Shown here: positions 45,468 through 57,099 of the stretch, in pieces | How positions within the stretch are numbered: the first letter of the stretch is position 1 | Layout of the letters: every line of letters begins with the position of its first letter | Assembly: GCA_022605405.1 (NCBI GenBank) | Contig: JABYQQ010000004.1 | Location: 62,001 to 126,000 of the forward strand | Source: Earliella scabrosa | Taxonomy: Eukaryota; Basidiomycota; Agaricomycetes; Polyporales; Polyporaceae | Length of the DNA stretch: 64,000 bases | Direction of reading: 5' to 3' | Notes under the pieces: model-generated | What the model saw: the letters and a program-made list of their open reading frames with translations, nothing else | Told to the model about the DNA's origin: nothing | Databases searched by the model: none | Translations under genes and position numbers: made by a program

Positions 45468-47381
45468 CTACGCCCCACTGGTACGCCCGACACGCCGGAA
45501 TAGATTCCACTCACCATGCGGGGTGCGCCCATAGTCGATCCACCGCTGCTGCTCCCCGTCAATCAGACCCGCCGAGCTCCACGCCTTCGCATTGTCGAAG
45601 TACGTTGACTTCTTGTACTTCACGCCGAAGGCAGCTTCGAAGGCAGGAACGAGCTGCACACCTTGAGCTTGGAGGTCCCTCATACGAGCAAAACCGGGGG
45701 CCATGTCGCAGACGTAGCGGAAAGGCCATACGGCACGAGCTCCCTGGGGAACGCTTGGCTGAGAGGGAGGGGACGTCTTGGTGATTTGTGCCTCCAACAG
45801 CGTTGGCAGAAGAGCAGGCAGAGGGTTGTGATGGTCGTTGGAGAACTGAGATGGGTCTGCATCGTCCACGAAGTCGACACTTGGGCTACGGCTGCGTGTG
45901 GGCACGAGGAGATCACGAGAGGGAGGTGAAGTTGTGGATGACCGCGATGTTGAAGGCGTCGGAGGCACAGAGGAGCCACACGAAGTCGGAGTGATGGTCG
46001 TAGACGAGAACTGTGTCAACGGCGTCCAGTCGGAGACGCCTGAACCACCGGTGCAGAGGGAGATGGGGGTTGGGGGAAAGGAGGACTTGATCTTGCGCGG
46101 CGTTGACACGTTTGAGCTGTGACACATGACACGTGAGCTGAACGTTATCGGGGCTGAGGCATCTCGATCACGTACCTAGAGTGCTCTAATTCGTCCCCTA
46201 GAGCTACATCGGCAGGGCGCTTGGTGGCCGGACTCGGAGACGGCATGTCCACGCCCGTAGTGACACCCAGAGTTCGGTAGCACAGTTCCCCCGTCTTCTT
46301 GACGTTGCGCGACGGAGACAGCGGAGAGCCGTTGATCCATGCCCATTTCTTCCAGTCAAAGAACTGGAAGTCGCAGACGTCGCTCTTGACAGCACGCACA
46401 AGGTCCGGGGAGTCTTTCGGATGAAACCCTGGCCACGTGGGACACGCGATCCAGAACTCGAGGGGCTCACCGCCATCCTGTGTATCCGCCTGATGAATAC
46501 GGCGCGGGGAGTTGGCAATGTGTCGGAGGGAACGTAGCACGCACCGTAGCCCACCAGCGCACATCGATGGTGTGGGAATTCTCTTGCTCAAGTCGGGCTT
46601 CGACATCGGCGTCTTGGCCACGGCTGATCTGTTCGACGACTTGAGCAGCGGGCCCGGGTTGATATAACGGTGATATTGACAAGCGGTACAACTTCGATGT
46701 CAGCTGATACCGCGAACCTCCGTCGTCTGCGGTGGCTGGTGAGTGGCTGGAGGTATCATTTGAAGGACCTGTGGGCGGAGAAGATGCGCTACCTACGACA
46801 CATATCAATTCCGAGTCGAGAGGAATGAGAACGGCCCACTGCTGTCTTACCGACTTGAAGTCGCTCGGCAGCGCTGGGGCGATGGCTAGAGACGGTACAC
46901 GAGCGCAGACCGGGGATTTTGAGAGCAACGTTCTTGCAGCACTTGAGGCAGAGCGCGAAGGTGCATTGCAAGTTGATGGCGCTTGCCTTGTCTTGACAGA
47001 GAGCGCCACGGCACTTCTTGTCGATCCCGGTCAGCCCTGCAGATCCCTTCGCCATGTTCTCCACCCATTCCAGGTGGTTGCACTTCTTAATGGCGGGTGG
47101 ATGATTGTGCAGGCACTACGGAAGCAGTAAGAACTCGTCGTAGTATGCGGAGGAAGGAGCTTGAATGATGAATAGACGGTGAAACGTACCTTGCGATACC
47201 AGTGTTCTTCAAATTCCGGTGTATTCATCCCGTGGCACATAATCGGGGCGGACAGAGAAAACCCGCATTTCGAACATTGTGGAAGATGCGAGAGCAGAGC
47301 TGGCTGCTCGTACTCTGCCATGTGAGGGGAGAGACAGGTCAGGGAAAGAGGTAGGAAGTCTACCGAATGATCGTCAGCCAT
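45468..47381 (-). CDS. Cysteine-rich lineage-type protein (transposon-associated style)
   Basis: Function unknown. Exons join in frame: an N-terminal exon with CSKCGFSLSAPIMCHGMNTP and EEHWYRK, then CLHNHPPAIKKCNHLEWVEN and a cysteine cluster, CRGALCQDKASAINLQC, TFALCLKCCKNVALK, RSCTVSSHRPSAAERL. This could bind two or three zinc ions. A Ser/Pro-rich exon follows, ending in DADVEARLEQENSHTIDVRW. Then come the globular piece PLEFWIACPTWPGFHPKDSP to KSDVCDFQFFDWKKWAWING, and a last exon with a long Ser/Thr/Pro linker and the C-terminal block WPFRYVCDMAPGFARMRDLQ to FDNAKAWSSAG and YGRTPHGEWNLFRRV. I know such architectures only as multi-copy, uncharacterised Agaricomycete proteins near transposons. 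The start may be 47381 or the later MAEYEQPALL after a small intron. Gene structure is good; role unknown. Confidence 0.7.
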
Positions 47382-50374
47382 CAGTGCGGAGTCGGGGCTC
47401 TTGGTGGCTGGCTGAGTTTCCGATGAACTGTATAGTCATCCTGTGCGGCGCAATCTCTGAGACCGTGATTCATGTAAGCCCGAGCAAGTGCGCCAGAGAA
47501 CTTTAAGTCGTGCTTACAACATTGAGCGGAAGGATGTGCGTGCCTCAGGCGGGGGCACCTCTACCGAGCGGTCAATGTGCTGTCGCTCAGTAAAGCCGTA
47601 GAGGGCAAAGCGCTGTACACAATACGAAGTCCATGTCTTCCCACTGGAGGACGGTTAGGCTAGACGCAACTGGCAGGTAGAAACTTACCGGTGTGGATTG
47701 GTATAGTCAGCTGCGCACCCTGATGCCGGATGCTTGATCCACGGTTGATGTGACCGGCGGTCGGCGAAAGCCGGCGCAAGCCGCGAAGCCTCCATAAGCG
47801 CAAGCAGGTAACATGATGCTGCCAACGGGCTGAGGTCAGGGCCAGCCAGCAGCTGGCAAGTCGTCGAGCGGTCAAGCGTAGCAGGTCAACAGGATTGCAG
47901 GCATCAGAGGGACCCTACTTCGCAGCACATGCAAGAATCGTTAGTCAACCCGGCAGATGAGACCGACTCGGACTCACATGTCGAGCAGAGCCAGCCGGTG
48001 GCGCAGGCCGGCCCTCGAGTTGAGCTGGTCGAGTGGTTGAGCGGTCGGGCGGTCAGGTGTTCGAACGGCGGTCAGGCGGAGTAGCAGAGACAGGCAACCT
48101 GCAGGCTGTCTGACTCCCGACGCTGCACGCATGGACCTGACCCCGGTGAGTGTGCCGGTGTAAATGTCGGTAGAAGCTGAGCACGCGGACATTGCGGATG
48201 CGAGACTCGGAGTCGACAGTCGATCCGGCTGAGCCGGCTCGTAAGACCAACTTGGTTATATGTGTCGGGAGTAGAGTATCAGTAGGGAGGATTGGAACAA
48301 TCGAGCAGTCGAGTTGGGACGGTCGAGTTGGGACGGTCAATTGGACGGTCAATCGGTCGAGTTGGGACGGTCGAGTTGGGACGGTCAATTGGATGGTCAA
48401 TCGGTCGAGTTGGGACGCCGGTCGATCAGTCGAGGAGGGGTGGTTTCAAGACCTGCAGGTTCGCACCATGATGTGAGCGGGCAGATTGGATGGTGGCTAT
48501 TGACTTGTACGGGCCCGATCATCTGAACCAGGTTGAGCTACCACAAGATGTATGAGAGTGCACACATATCATACAAGTACTGCGCATGCTGACTGAGTTA
48601 CTGGCGAAGAAGTAGCCAGCCAGACCGGACGGGTCTGGACCATACAACTGAGTCGGTCAGGTGAACCTGCGGCGGCAGTGATGGAGTGGACGGGTGTTGC
48701 GGAGCGATCGAGCCGAGCCGCCCGGTCGACTTGGACCTTGAGCCGGTCGAGGTTAAACTGTTGAGGTTGGAGCTTTGACCGTTGGTCTGGATGTGCGGTC
48801 ATTGTGAACCGGTCAATCTAGCAACAGATTAGCTCGAGCAGTGTTGATGATGAGATGGTAAGATACTTACATTTTGGAGTGCACAATCAAGCCTCAGGCG
48901 AGCTATCGCGCTGAGCCTTTCGAGCTGCCGTGCTCTATTTGTTCGACCCGTCAAGTTGAGGCGGTCATTCAACTCGCAGGCCCCATGAGAGCACGGTGGA
49001 GCTCGATGAATCATCGTGCGGCTCCGGGGAAGATCGACCGTCCGTGTGGGTTTGAACGGCAGTCATCGAGTTGTGAGGCGGTCGAGCAGCCGCCCCGAAG
49101 TTCCAGAGAGGACAGTTGAACCTTAGTCGACCGGTCGAGTTGAGTGGGTCAGGCGGAGTCGGTGGACCTTGGGAGTCCCACGAGATCAGCTGAGCCGGTT
49201 GATCGAGCCGCGTCAGTTGACCTTGCCGGCGATGAGAGCCCGGTCAACCACTGGTGCTCGCAAGCGGCAAGCTCAATCCACAGCAAGGGTGGTGAACAAC
49301 AGCCGCTTCTCGTGATCCGTTTTTCTGGCCTCCCAGGAGTGGTCGGACCTGGGTCGGACTACGCCCCATCAGCAAGAGGACCAAAGTGTCGTGCATGAAG
49401 GTGCTTGAAAGAGAGCGAGCCTCTACTGGTTGCAGTGTGGCGGTCGGGCCAGATGGCCGCGGTCTGACTGTCCTGTGGTAGTTTTCAGCCTATCGGACAG
49501 AGTGGAAGGTTCAGCCTGACTCCGATGAGCCTCGACCGGTCAGTGTCAAGGTCAACACGACAGTACTGACTATTGGTATGAAGTAAGTATGGCTTACCGA
49601 TAATTTAACGGAGGCAATTGCATGAATAGGGGGTGGCCGGCGGTATGCTCTAAGAAGGGGCGGCAAGGCATACATCCGGTCGGCGGTCGGCTGACAGATG
49701 GATTTGGGAGTAGTTCGACTACATAACAAGTTTGAATATACAAGACGGTGGGCACACCCTTCAGACCGGCATACCTACGAACAGCCTGCACGACTTACTT
49801 CACCGGCGGGGAAGCTTTGAACGCCTCTGGAACGCCCGTTAGTGGGTTGGTGTCTAGACTATAGACGCCCAACAATGACCGGAAGTGATATTTTGTAAAC
49901 GCCCATACCCGATCAGGCAGGTCTTGGCGGAGTCCGGCGGAGTCCGCCAAGAGCCGGACTACGCAGTACAACCCCAATGTTCATCGCCCGCCAAAACAGC
50001 AATCTAGCGCCCGATAGGCGCCGTGACTTCTGAGGGGCGGAAGTTCAAAAGTCATTTGTGACTGTGACACCTCGAACTTTCGGATGTTCCAAGGCCCTTG
50101 TGACGCGTGACCTGAACATAGGGTCGAAATGGTACAGTAGAAAACGTACAGATGTGCCCTGGCACAGCCACCGACAACACTGCAGACTCGCAACTTCCAT
50201 AAGTGGAGCGTTTCCATCCCGCGGCGTCTACTCCGGCCCCTTCCTCTCTTGGCGTCTATTAGTAGGTTTTGTCTGAGTAGACCCCCCCTCCGCAGAAACA
50301 AAACTCAAATCGCTCACTCGCGCCCCTCGCACCCCTCGCTGCTACACTGCTGCCCTCCGCCTACGCTTGACGCA
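47382..50374. repeat. Decayed GGTCGA-rich repeat region
   Basis: No gene supported. From about 47.8 to 49.3 kb the sequence is crowded with GGTCGAG, GCCGGTCGA and GGTCAAC motifs, as if from decayed tandem or dispersed repeats. A clear tandem patch is at 48303-48420. 49925-50140 is the inverted relative of 23505-23720. 50200-50374 leads into MLKL-like copy D. Confidence 0.5.
48303..48420. repeat. Tandem repeat of TCGAGTTGGGACGG units
   Basis: A 14 bp motif, TCGAGTTGGGACGG, occurs five times, joined by GTCAATTGGACGGTCAATCGG spacers, which makes a higher-order unit of about 49 bp present twice or more. Confidence 0.85.
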
Positions 50375-51569
50375 ATGCATTCACCTTCAGACGCCCGCGG
50401 CGGGGCTCCGCTCATCAGCCCAGTCATCTCTGCTCCCGCTGCAACACATCATGATTCGCTCCACCCCTCCGCTGCCTCTCTCGCCCCCGCTGCCTGTGAC
50501 GTTGATCATATGCGCATCCGCGAGGTGCGTCTTCCCCTCGTTTTGTTTCATCTACATGCCCTACCGGTACCGCGCGTTCCTACCACACTCGCCAACTCGT
50601 CCCACAGCGAGCGCCTATGTCTGTCGACATATTCACTTCAACGCCTCTGGACCTTGCGCTCCCTCGCGCGTGGTCTGTTCTGCAGGATCAGTGTAGCCCC
50701 GTCTCAATTCGAGTCGGGGCACGTTGCGCTGCCCCCCATTCCTTGTGATTATAGTGTGTGTATGCGCTCCCAAGCTTATTAACCAAACCTCGCTCCTCAG
50801 CGCGTCCTCGCGGCGGCCACCAGCGCGCTCGGGCTCGTCGCCAACGTCGTCCACGAGCTCCTCAACGTCGGCGCGGACGTCCTCCGCTTGACGCCCGTCC
50901 CCGGCCTCCAGCTCGCCGCGATCGCGCTCCTCAAAATTTGGGACGCGCTCCAGCTCGTCGACGTGAGTCACGCGTCTCGCATCTTTCGTCTGAGCTGACG
51001 CTGACGCTGCCTGGCAGGGGAACCGGACCGCGTGTGTCCAGCTCACGGAGCGGTGTGCCGCCGTCCTCCTCTCCGTCCGCGCGGAAATCGCGGATGCTGG
51101 CGACGAGGTTGCGCTTGAGCTGCGCCTCCCTCTCGATCGGCTCGTCGAGTGCGTACCGCGCGCGTAGATCCGCGCATTGACTGATATTGGCTATTGCTCT
51201 TAGGTCGGTACACGAATTACAGCAGTTCCTCGTGAAGCAGGCAAGTAAACCGTTCATCATGCGATACCTCGACCGGGACGAGGACGAGCGTGCGCTGGAG
51301 AGGTGCCATGCGAGTATCACGGAAGCGCTGGGCATATTCCACGTAGGTCCCTCCGCCCTTCCGTCCGTTCGTGGTTCTGCTTCCGCCATGTGGGTCAATC
51401 GGATAACGGGGCCTGACATGGAATGGGGCAGAGGTCGGTCCAGATCGCGAACCTCAAGCGGGACCTCATGTCCGAGCGCCAGAGGCAGACGGACACGGCT
51501 GCTATCCTCGACTCTATCCACGCCGGCCGCGGGCGACAGGGCCCAGGTGAGGGCGGAAATGCTGTTTGA
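50375..51569 (+). CDS. MLKL-like four-helix-bundle protein, copy D (short leader)
   Basis: Five exons (50375-50524, 50801-50962, 51018-51148, 51204-51342, 51432-51569) give 239 residues in frame. Exon 1 is only 150 nt against 387 in copies B and E. The start (MHSPSDARGGAPLISPVI) and the end (DHMRIRE) align, but about 79 codons between them are gone, including the tryptophan motif. The bundle is complete: GLVANVVHELLNVGADVLRL, PVPGLQLAAIALLKIWDALQ, CVQLTERCAAVLLSVRAEI, FLVKQASKPFIMRYLDRDED. The last exon ends with a slightly longer tail, GRGRQGPGEGGNAV. It differs more from B, C and E than they do from each other. The downstream flank and a DUF6533 scrap repeat the order seen after copy B. Confidence 0.75.
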
Positions 51570-53138
51570 GTGAGTGGGCGAGGGAGGGGCGTGCTTATGA
51601 AGACCCATTCCTCGGAGACGGAGGCGCGGACGAAGAGGGTCACGGGTGGATAGCTGCGATGTTGCTGGTTAGTGGACCTAGGTATCCCTCCTTTGCGACG
51701 GGCTGCACGAGCGGGAGGGGGTCGCCCGCTTTGAACCCAAAGCCGGATTTGAGACACTTCCGGATTTGGAACAGTTCTCGTGCCGCTCCGTGCCCTCAAC
51801 GTCCGCAAAGGGTGTGTCACCACAGACCAAGGCGCACGCGCGCATACTTCACCATGCGATAGGCGGACTATAGGCGGACCGACAGGCGAAGACCAGCCAA
51901 TATGCAGTCAATGGCCATGTGATAGGTTTACTTCGCAAAATCTGCACGTCTATAACCCGCCTATCGCCCAGTGCAATGTTTCGTGGTGTCCGGAGTGTGT
52001 GGGCGATGAGCGCAGGGTTCGTTCAGCTTCTGACGCTCTCGCGCGCGCACGAGCAGCAGATGTGTGTTCCCTAACACTGTCCTCCCCCTCTTTGCCCTCT
52101 GCTCCTGTTTCCTTGTTCCTTGCCTTACCGTGGTCGACCACTGCAGTGGACGCTGAACGCCCGGCAGCTGTCGTGCCTCGAAGCTGGGAATTCGCGCCAG
52201 TGCGAACCTCCGAGTCGGGGCGCGCATCCATAAGAAGGGTGTAGCTGAAGGGTGAGAAGAGAAAAAGGGTGTGTGGCAGTTTCGCAAACTCTTGACAATC
52301 TTGTATGCAATGTTGGCCTGATGCACATGTCTAGATTCCACGCGCCTCTGGAGTCTCAGTGACGCGACGGCTGCACACGTCTTCCTGCCCTGCTGCCATT
52401 GACCAGCCAGCTCCCTGTGCACCGAGTATAATATAGCTGCGATCGTCGGGCTTGGCTCGGGCGGCGCTGGAAGTACTTGTCGCGAACACGGCGGCGTGCT
52501 TACACAGTGGACGACATCAACACTGCTGGCAATCTGATCGCTGATCGGAAGGGGCCTGTCAGCCTGAGTGGTTGTAGCTCTCGGCCTCACCCTCAGGTGT
52601 CCGACACTAGAGAGCCTTCGGATGGACTCGGAGTTGTACAGAGGGCTGGAGAAGGAGCACACGATCATGTGTAGTCGGGACGGTTGTCTGAGTCTGACCA
52701 ACACAATACTGTGGCTGATAGTACGTATCCATTCATGCGCTTGAGAAGTCATCAATTGATCAGCATACTCAGGCTTGTGTCGTGACCACGAGATGATGGT
52801 CAACACCTTGAAGCGTTCGGCGCGAGAATTCGCGGACGAATGATGGCCAACACCTTGAAGCGTTCGGCGCGAGAGTTCGCGGACGAACCTGATGGCAGTT
52901 CAGGCGAGTGTGGCGGAGCGGTCACTTGAGTGGTAGCCGGAGGTCGTGAGGGTGTGATAGCGAGCACCGTCCGGGACGGGCAATCAGCACAGGTATGTAG
53001 AAGGAATGAGATTGAGCGGCCCGAGATCTGGGGATCGGCGATTCATGTATCACAAGCCGGCGGTAAGAGGGGAGAGGGGCTGCGGGACCATCCGCTCGGA
53101 GCATTGCCAAGGAGCCGGGAGTGATTTCGCTTTGTAGA
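51570..53138. other. Flank of copy D with DUF6533 relic
   Basis: No intact gene. 52100-52490 resembles 15080-15490. 52590-52715 matches the 3' part of the DUF6533 gene (GGATGGACTCGGAGTTGT, then CACTGTGGCTGATA-like sequence as at 17580-17680), so this is a deletion relic of the DUF6533 gene after copy D. Two 47 bp direct repeats are at 52794-52887. Confidence 0.65.
52794..52887. repeat. Two tandem copies of a 47 bp unit
   Basis: TGATGGTCAACACCTTGAAG onward is repeated immediately with two base changes and ends each time in GCGGACGAA. Confidence 0.9.
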
Positions 53139-54537
53139 CACCTGAGCCTGGCATATGGATGCATCCCTGTCTGTGATGACAGTTGGGGTGGGATGTATCT
53201 GCGTCTGTAGCCACAGATAGGCGGGAAAGCCCTTGTATGGCATACGGCGCTCAGGTTTCCGCTGCCGTCGGAGATTCCCTGCCTGTCAGTATTAGTGCAA
53301 TTGTGTGTTTTCCGGCCTGCATCTGTATGTCAGAAGTTATGTGGAACTCAGAGAAATTCTCAATATGGTACTGACCAGGTATTCGGCTCTGGGGCAGCAC
53401 TAGCAGATCAGTGGCGCCGTATTGGCATTGAGATCTATCAACTCTATTTCCGGCTGTATTCAACGACATGGTACATACTAGCCCTTGAGTACAGCGGTGT
53501 GCAGTGAGCTCGAGACTACTATGGATGTTGTATAGGGTTGAAGGAAGTTATAGGGGCAACCCGGTCGAATATCTGGTACTACGCCTGTCACTGGCCCTGA
53601 ACCCGAGATCACCGGCTTCGGATTGTGAGCCAATCAGATTGCGAATAACGGTACCATCAAGAACGGGCGGTTGAGAAAATAACATACGCTATCAAACAAG
53701 TTTGCTCTATGTGTACTACACCTGAGCTCTCATACAAATTGTGAACCAATTACAAGCACAATACGAGATAATTTGAGGGTGATGTCAAGACATTTACCAC
53801 CCCATCGACGCACCACTGCGCAGGATGCTATTGAAGACACCCGTACTTGTAAAGTGGTGGCCTCTACACACCGTCCGGTGCGTGCTATGTCACTTCTTCA
53901 AGTCAGTCTATCGGAGATATCATTCTGTTATACTAATCCATTGGATTGGAATGCAAATCTGAGCAAATTCAGTCGACTCACTGCTTACATACAGGAAGTA
54001 ATGCTATGTTTTCGCAAGAGCGCCCATTATATGACAAATGAGCTGGGTAGACCAACATGGTGGATGGCACTTCTCAACCATAGTATTAGAGAACTTATAC
54101 TATGAGCTATAGGTATAATAGTTAGCGATGATTCTGAAGTAGGTGCATGTTATTGTAATGTAATGGTCAGCATGTGCACCATTCCCGCTTCATACTGCCT
54201 GTTTCACAGTGATTATGGGAGCTCCTGAGTCGTTCATAAGTAAATAGCAGTCACAAGACTCATATAAAGTACTTCACACCAGTTGTTGATGTGCTATACT
54301 AGGCACAGGACAGCTGGTCGGATATGCTATAGCGAACGCGTCTAACCGTACAGCATAGGATGAGTGGTCCAATATGGCAGGTAGGTAGCGCCAGCGGTCT
54401 GATCGGACCAGAGGCGATGACCCTATAATCAGCAATCGGGATACATTCACAGACGTGTCTGTAGCTACAGGTGCAGATACATCCCATCCCAACTGTCACC
54501 ACAGATGTAGGATACATCCAAATGACATTTACGCCTG
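53139..54537. mobile_element. 1,399 bp non-autonomous TIR element, copy 2
   Basis: Same orientation as 26193-27591, offset exactly 26,946 bp; all stretches compared are identical. Flanked by its own perfect 7 bp duplication, TTGTAGA (53132-53138 and 54538-54544). The different duplications prove two separate insertions and not a segmental duplication. No coding capacity. Confidence 0.94.
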
Positions 54538-54544
54538 TTGTAGA

Positions 54545-55484
54545 GAGTATGACTCAAGAGCGAGGAGACAGCGTCAGCTATGTAGGAACCAGCGATAATC
54601 ATGGTGAAGAGCCTCACGCTGAACCATAACAGGCACAATGTGCTGCGCATGCGACTGTCTCGACTCTCCAGAGTCGATGAACGACTCGGACTGCACACGC
54701 AAGGCGGGACTCTTGTGTCATATTCAAAGGGGAGATCTCTAGTCGCGTGCAACAGGAGCTGTCAGGATGAAGAGTCTGTAGAGCTGGCGACTACTTGCAT
54801 GATTTACTTACCGATGCTTGCCTCGAGCCCGGACCGACGACTGGTAAAGGCAGTACATCGACAGTTCTGTCGACGATATGTTAGTGAGATTGACGGGGCG
54901 ATCGTTCGATCGGGTATAGAGCCGGCGGTAGGTTGGTACTATGTCAGATGGGGTGGAATAGATTGCGTAAATCCAACGAGACTGAAGCTTGAAGGGAATG
55001 CAAGGTCGCATCTCAACGCAAAGTATGCATGCGCTGCTCGAGTGCAGAAGTACGCAGAAGTACGTAGAGAGAGGAGGGCAGACGAGTTGCGGATGCGGAA
55101 GTGGCCATGGGACATGACATCCTTGAAGCTTGTCTGACGGAGAACGGTAGTATGCCATCCGAGAGTTCGCGCGGGAGCACGAGATGTGAACTGCTTCAGA
55201 TTCAGATTCGGACCCAAAGCCGGCCCTCGCGCGCGCCGATACGCGTACATGTACACCAACGCTGCCCCACCGCTGCACCGGGGCGCGCACTGCATCCTTC
55301 ACCCCGGAGACACATGGCGCATGCGCATGCTGCCAGTCGTGCAAGCACAATGACTCGCGAGACAGCGGCCCGTCACAGACGGGAGCTGGTCCGCCACAAC
55401 TGCGGCTAGCCACCCAAGTCCCTCCTCATCCGCGCCTCCGCCTCCGAGTGATGAGTCTCCAGACGCACGCCTCTCACTCACTCA
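54545..55484. repeat. Flank of copy E with dispersed-repeat fragment
   Basis: No gene. 54770-54960 is a copy of the dispersed repeat (GGCGATCGTTCGATCGGGTA at 54898). 54960-55440 is the 3' flank shared with copy C at 18080-18560. Confidence 0.6.
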
Positions 55485-56977
55485 CTAGTACTGAGCTCTC
55501 CCCACTCGCCCGCGGCCGGCGTGGATGGAGTCGAGGATGGCAGCCGTGTCCGTCTGCCTCTGTCGCTCGGACACGAGGACCTGTTTGAGGATCCTAATCT
55601 GAACTGAAGTCTGCGCGAGTGCATCCCGGTCAGCGCCCGTACCTGTCTCTCTCCCGCGATCCAAAAGGCGTGAAGGAAAGACTGAAGAAAGGGAGGACGT
55701 ACGTGGAACATGCCCAACGCGTCCGTCAGACTCGAATGGCACCTCTCCAGCGCACGCTCGTCCTCGTCGCGGTCGAGGTAGCGCCGGATAAATGGCCTAT
55801 TCGCCTGTTTCACGAGGAAGCGGTGCACTTCGTGGAACGACCTGAAGAGCCAGGAGCCGGTGAGCATTCAATGCGCGTAGCAACATGCGCAATACGCACT
55901 CGACGAGCCGATCAAGAGGGAGGCGGAGCTCAAGCCCGACCTCGTCCCCAGCTTCCGCGATCTCCGCGCGTACGGAGAGCAGGACGTTCGCGCAACGCTC
56001 CGTGAGCTGGACGCACGCTGTCCGGTTGACCTGCGGGCAGGGTCAGCGTCAGCTTGGAGGAAAGATGCGAGACGCGAGACACGAGACTCACGTCAACGAG
56101 CTGAAGCGCATCCCAAACTTTGAGGAGCGCGATGGCAGCGAGCTCGAGGCCGGGGACGGGGGCGAAGCGGAGGACGTCTGCGCCGAGGTCGAGGAGCTCG
56201 TGGACGACGTCGGTGACCAACCCGAGAGCTCTGGTGGCCGCGGCGGAGACGCGCTGCAGGAGCAGGTCAATAACCTTAACTTTAATGCGCATGCATGGAG
56301 GATGCCACAAGGAGTACTGTGCCGCAGCACCACACGCCCCAAGCGGAAACGAGACGGTGCGAGTGGCTTGCGCCCGAGCGTTGCGCGGAGAGGTGCGCTG
56401 ATACTGCAGAACAGACCGCGCGCGAGGGAGCTGAAGCTGAGGCGTTGCAGTGGATATGCCTATCGCGACGTGGGAGCTCGCTGTAGGAGGCGGAAAAGGG
56501 GGGCGTCACGAGTGTGGTAGCAACGTGCGGTACCAGTAGGGCATATAGGACGGACGGAGAAGGATGAAACGAAAGGAGGGGAAGACGTACCTCGCGAGTG
56601 CGCATATAGCCATCTATCTCTTCAACGGGCGCGGGTTTCTGCCGACGCTTGTCGCTGTCCTCGGTCTCGTCCGAGGGCAAGTGCAGAAAGTCCCTCCACC
56701 AGCTCGTCAGATCGGCGCTGGGCGGAGTCGCGGCGCGCTCCGAGGGACGCCAGATGGAAAACAGGTCGCGGGAGGGAGTGAGAGGGCGGGCGCCAGCGAT
56801 GGCGGACGGTTGGCAGCCCGCAACGCTCTTCGAGCGGCCCCTCGAGCAGACGTCGGCCGGGGCGGGGGCGAGAGTGGCGAGCGAGGACTGGAGCGAGTGG
56901 GTTGCAGCGGGTGAAGACACGACTCGGCTCATCACCGGGGCTTCGCCGCGGGCGTCTGAGAATGTGGTGGAAAGCAT
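55485..56977 (-). CDS. MLKL-like four-helix-bundle protein, copy E
   Basis: Five exons read leftwards: 56977-56591, 56253-56092, 56030-55900, 55841-55703 and 55610-55485. They give 314 residues, the same length as copy B, with no break. Leader motifs are MLSTTFSDARGEAPVMSRVV, TSWWRDFLHLPSDETED and DGYMRTRE. Bundle motifs are ATRALGLVTDVVHELLDLGA, APVPGLELAAIALLKVWDA, CVQLTERCANVLLSVRAEI and FLVKQANRPFIRRYLDRDED. The end is DSIHAGRGRVGRAQY. It is very close to B and C in sequence and shares their upstream TATA box and flanks. Exon 1 ends at a GAG codon where copy B has GAC. Function as for copy B. Confidence 0.82.
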
Positions 56978-57088
56978 CGCGTCAAGCGTACGCAGGGGAA
57001 GCTGCAACTTGCAAGGGCAGGCCCGGAGCGAGAGCGAGGGATGGGAGGGGACTAGGGCTGGCCGGGTGAGGTCGACTTGATTGGGAGC

Positions 57089-57099
57089 GGGTTATATAC
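57089..57099 (-). promoter_or_regulatory. TATA box of MLKL-like copy E
   Basis: On the minus strand GTATATAACCC lies 112 bp before the start, identical to the box of copy B and followed by the same CCAATCAAGTCGAC motif. Confidence 0.65.

Noticed and set aside
26193..54537. The two 1.4 kb copies as a segmental duplication
   Set aside because: The match stops exactly at the TIR ends and each copy has a different 7 bp target duplication, so they are independent insertions.
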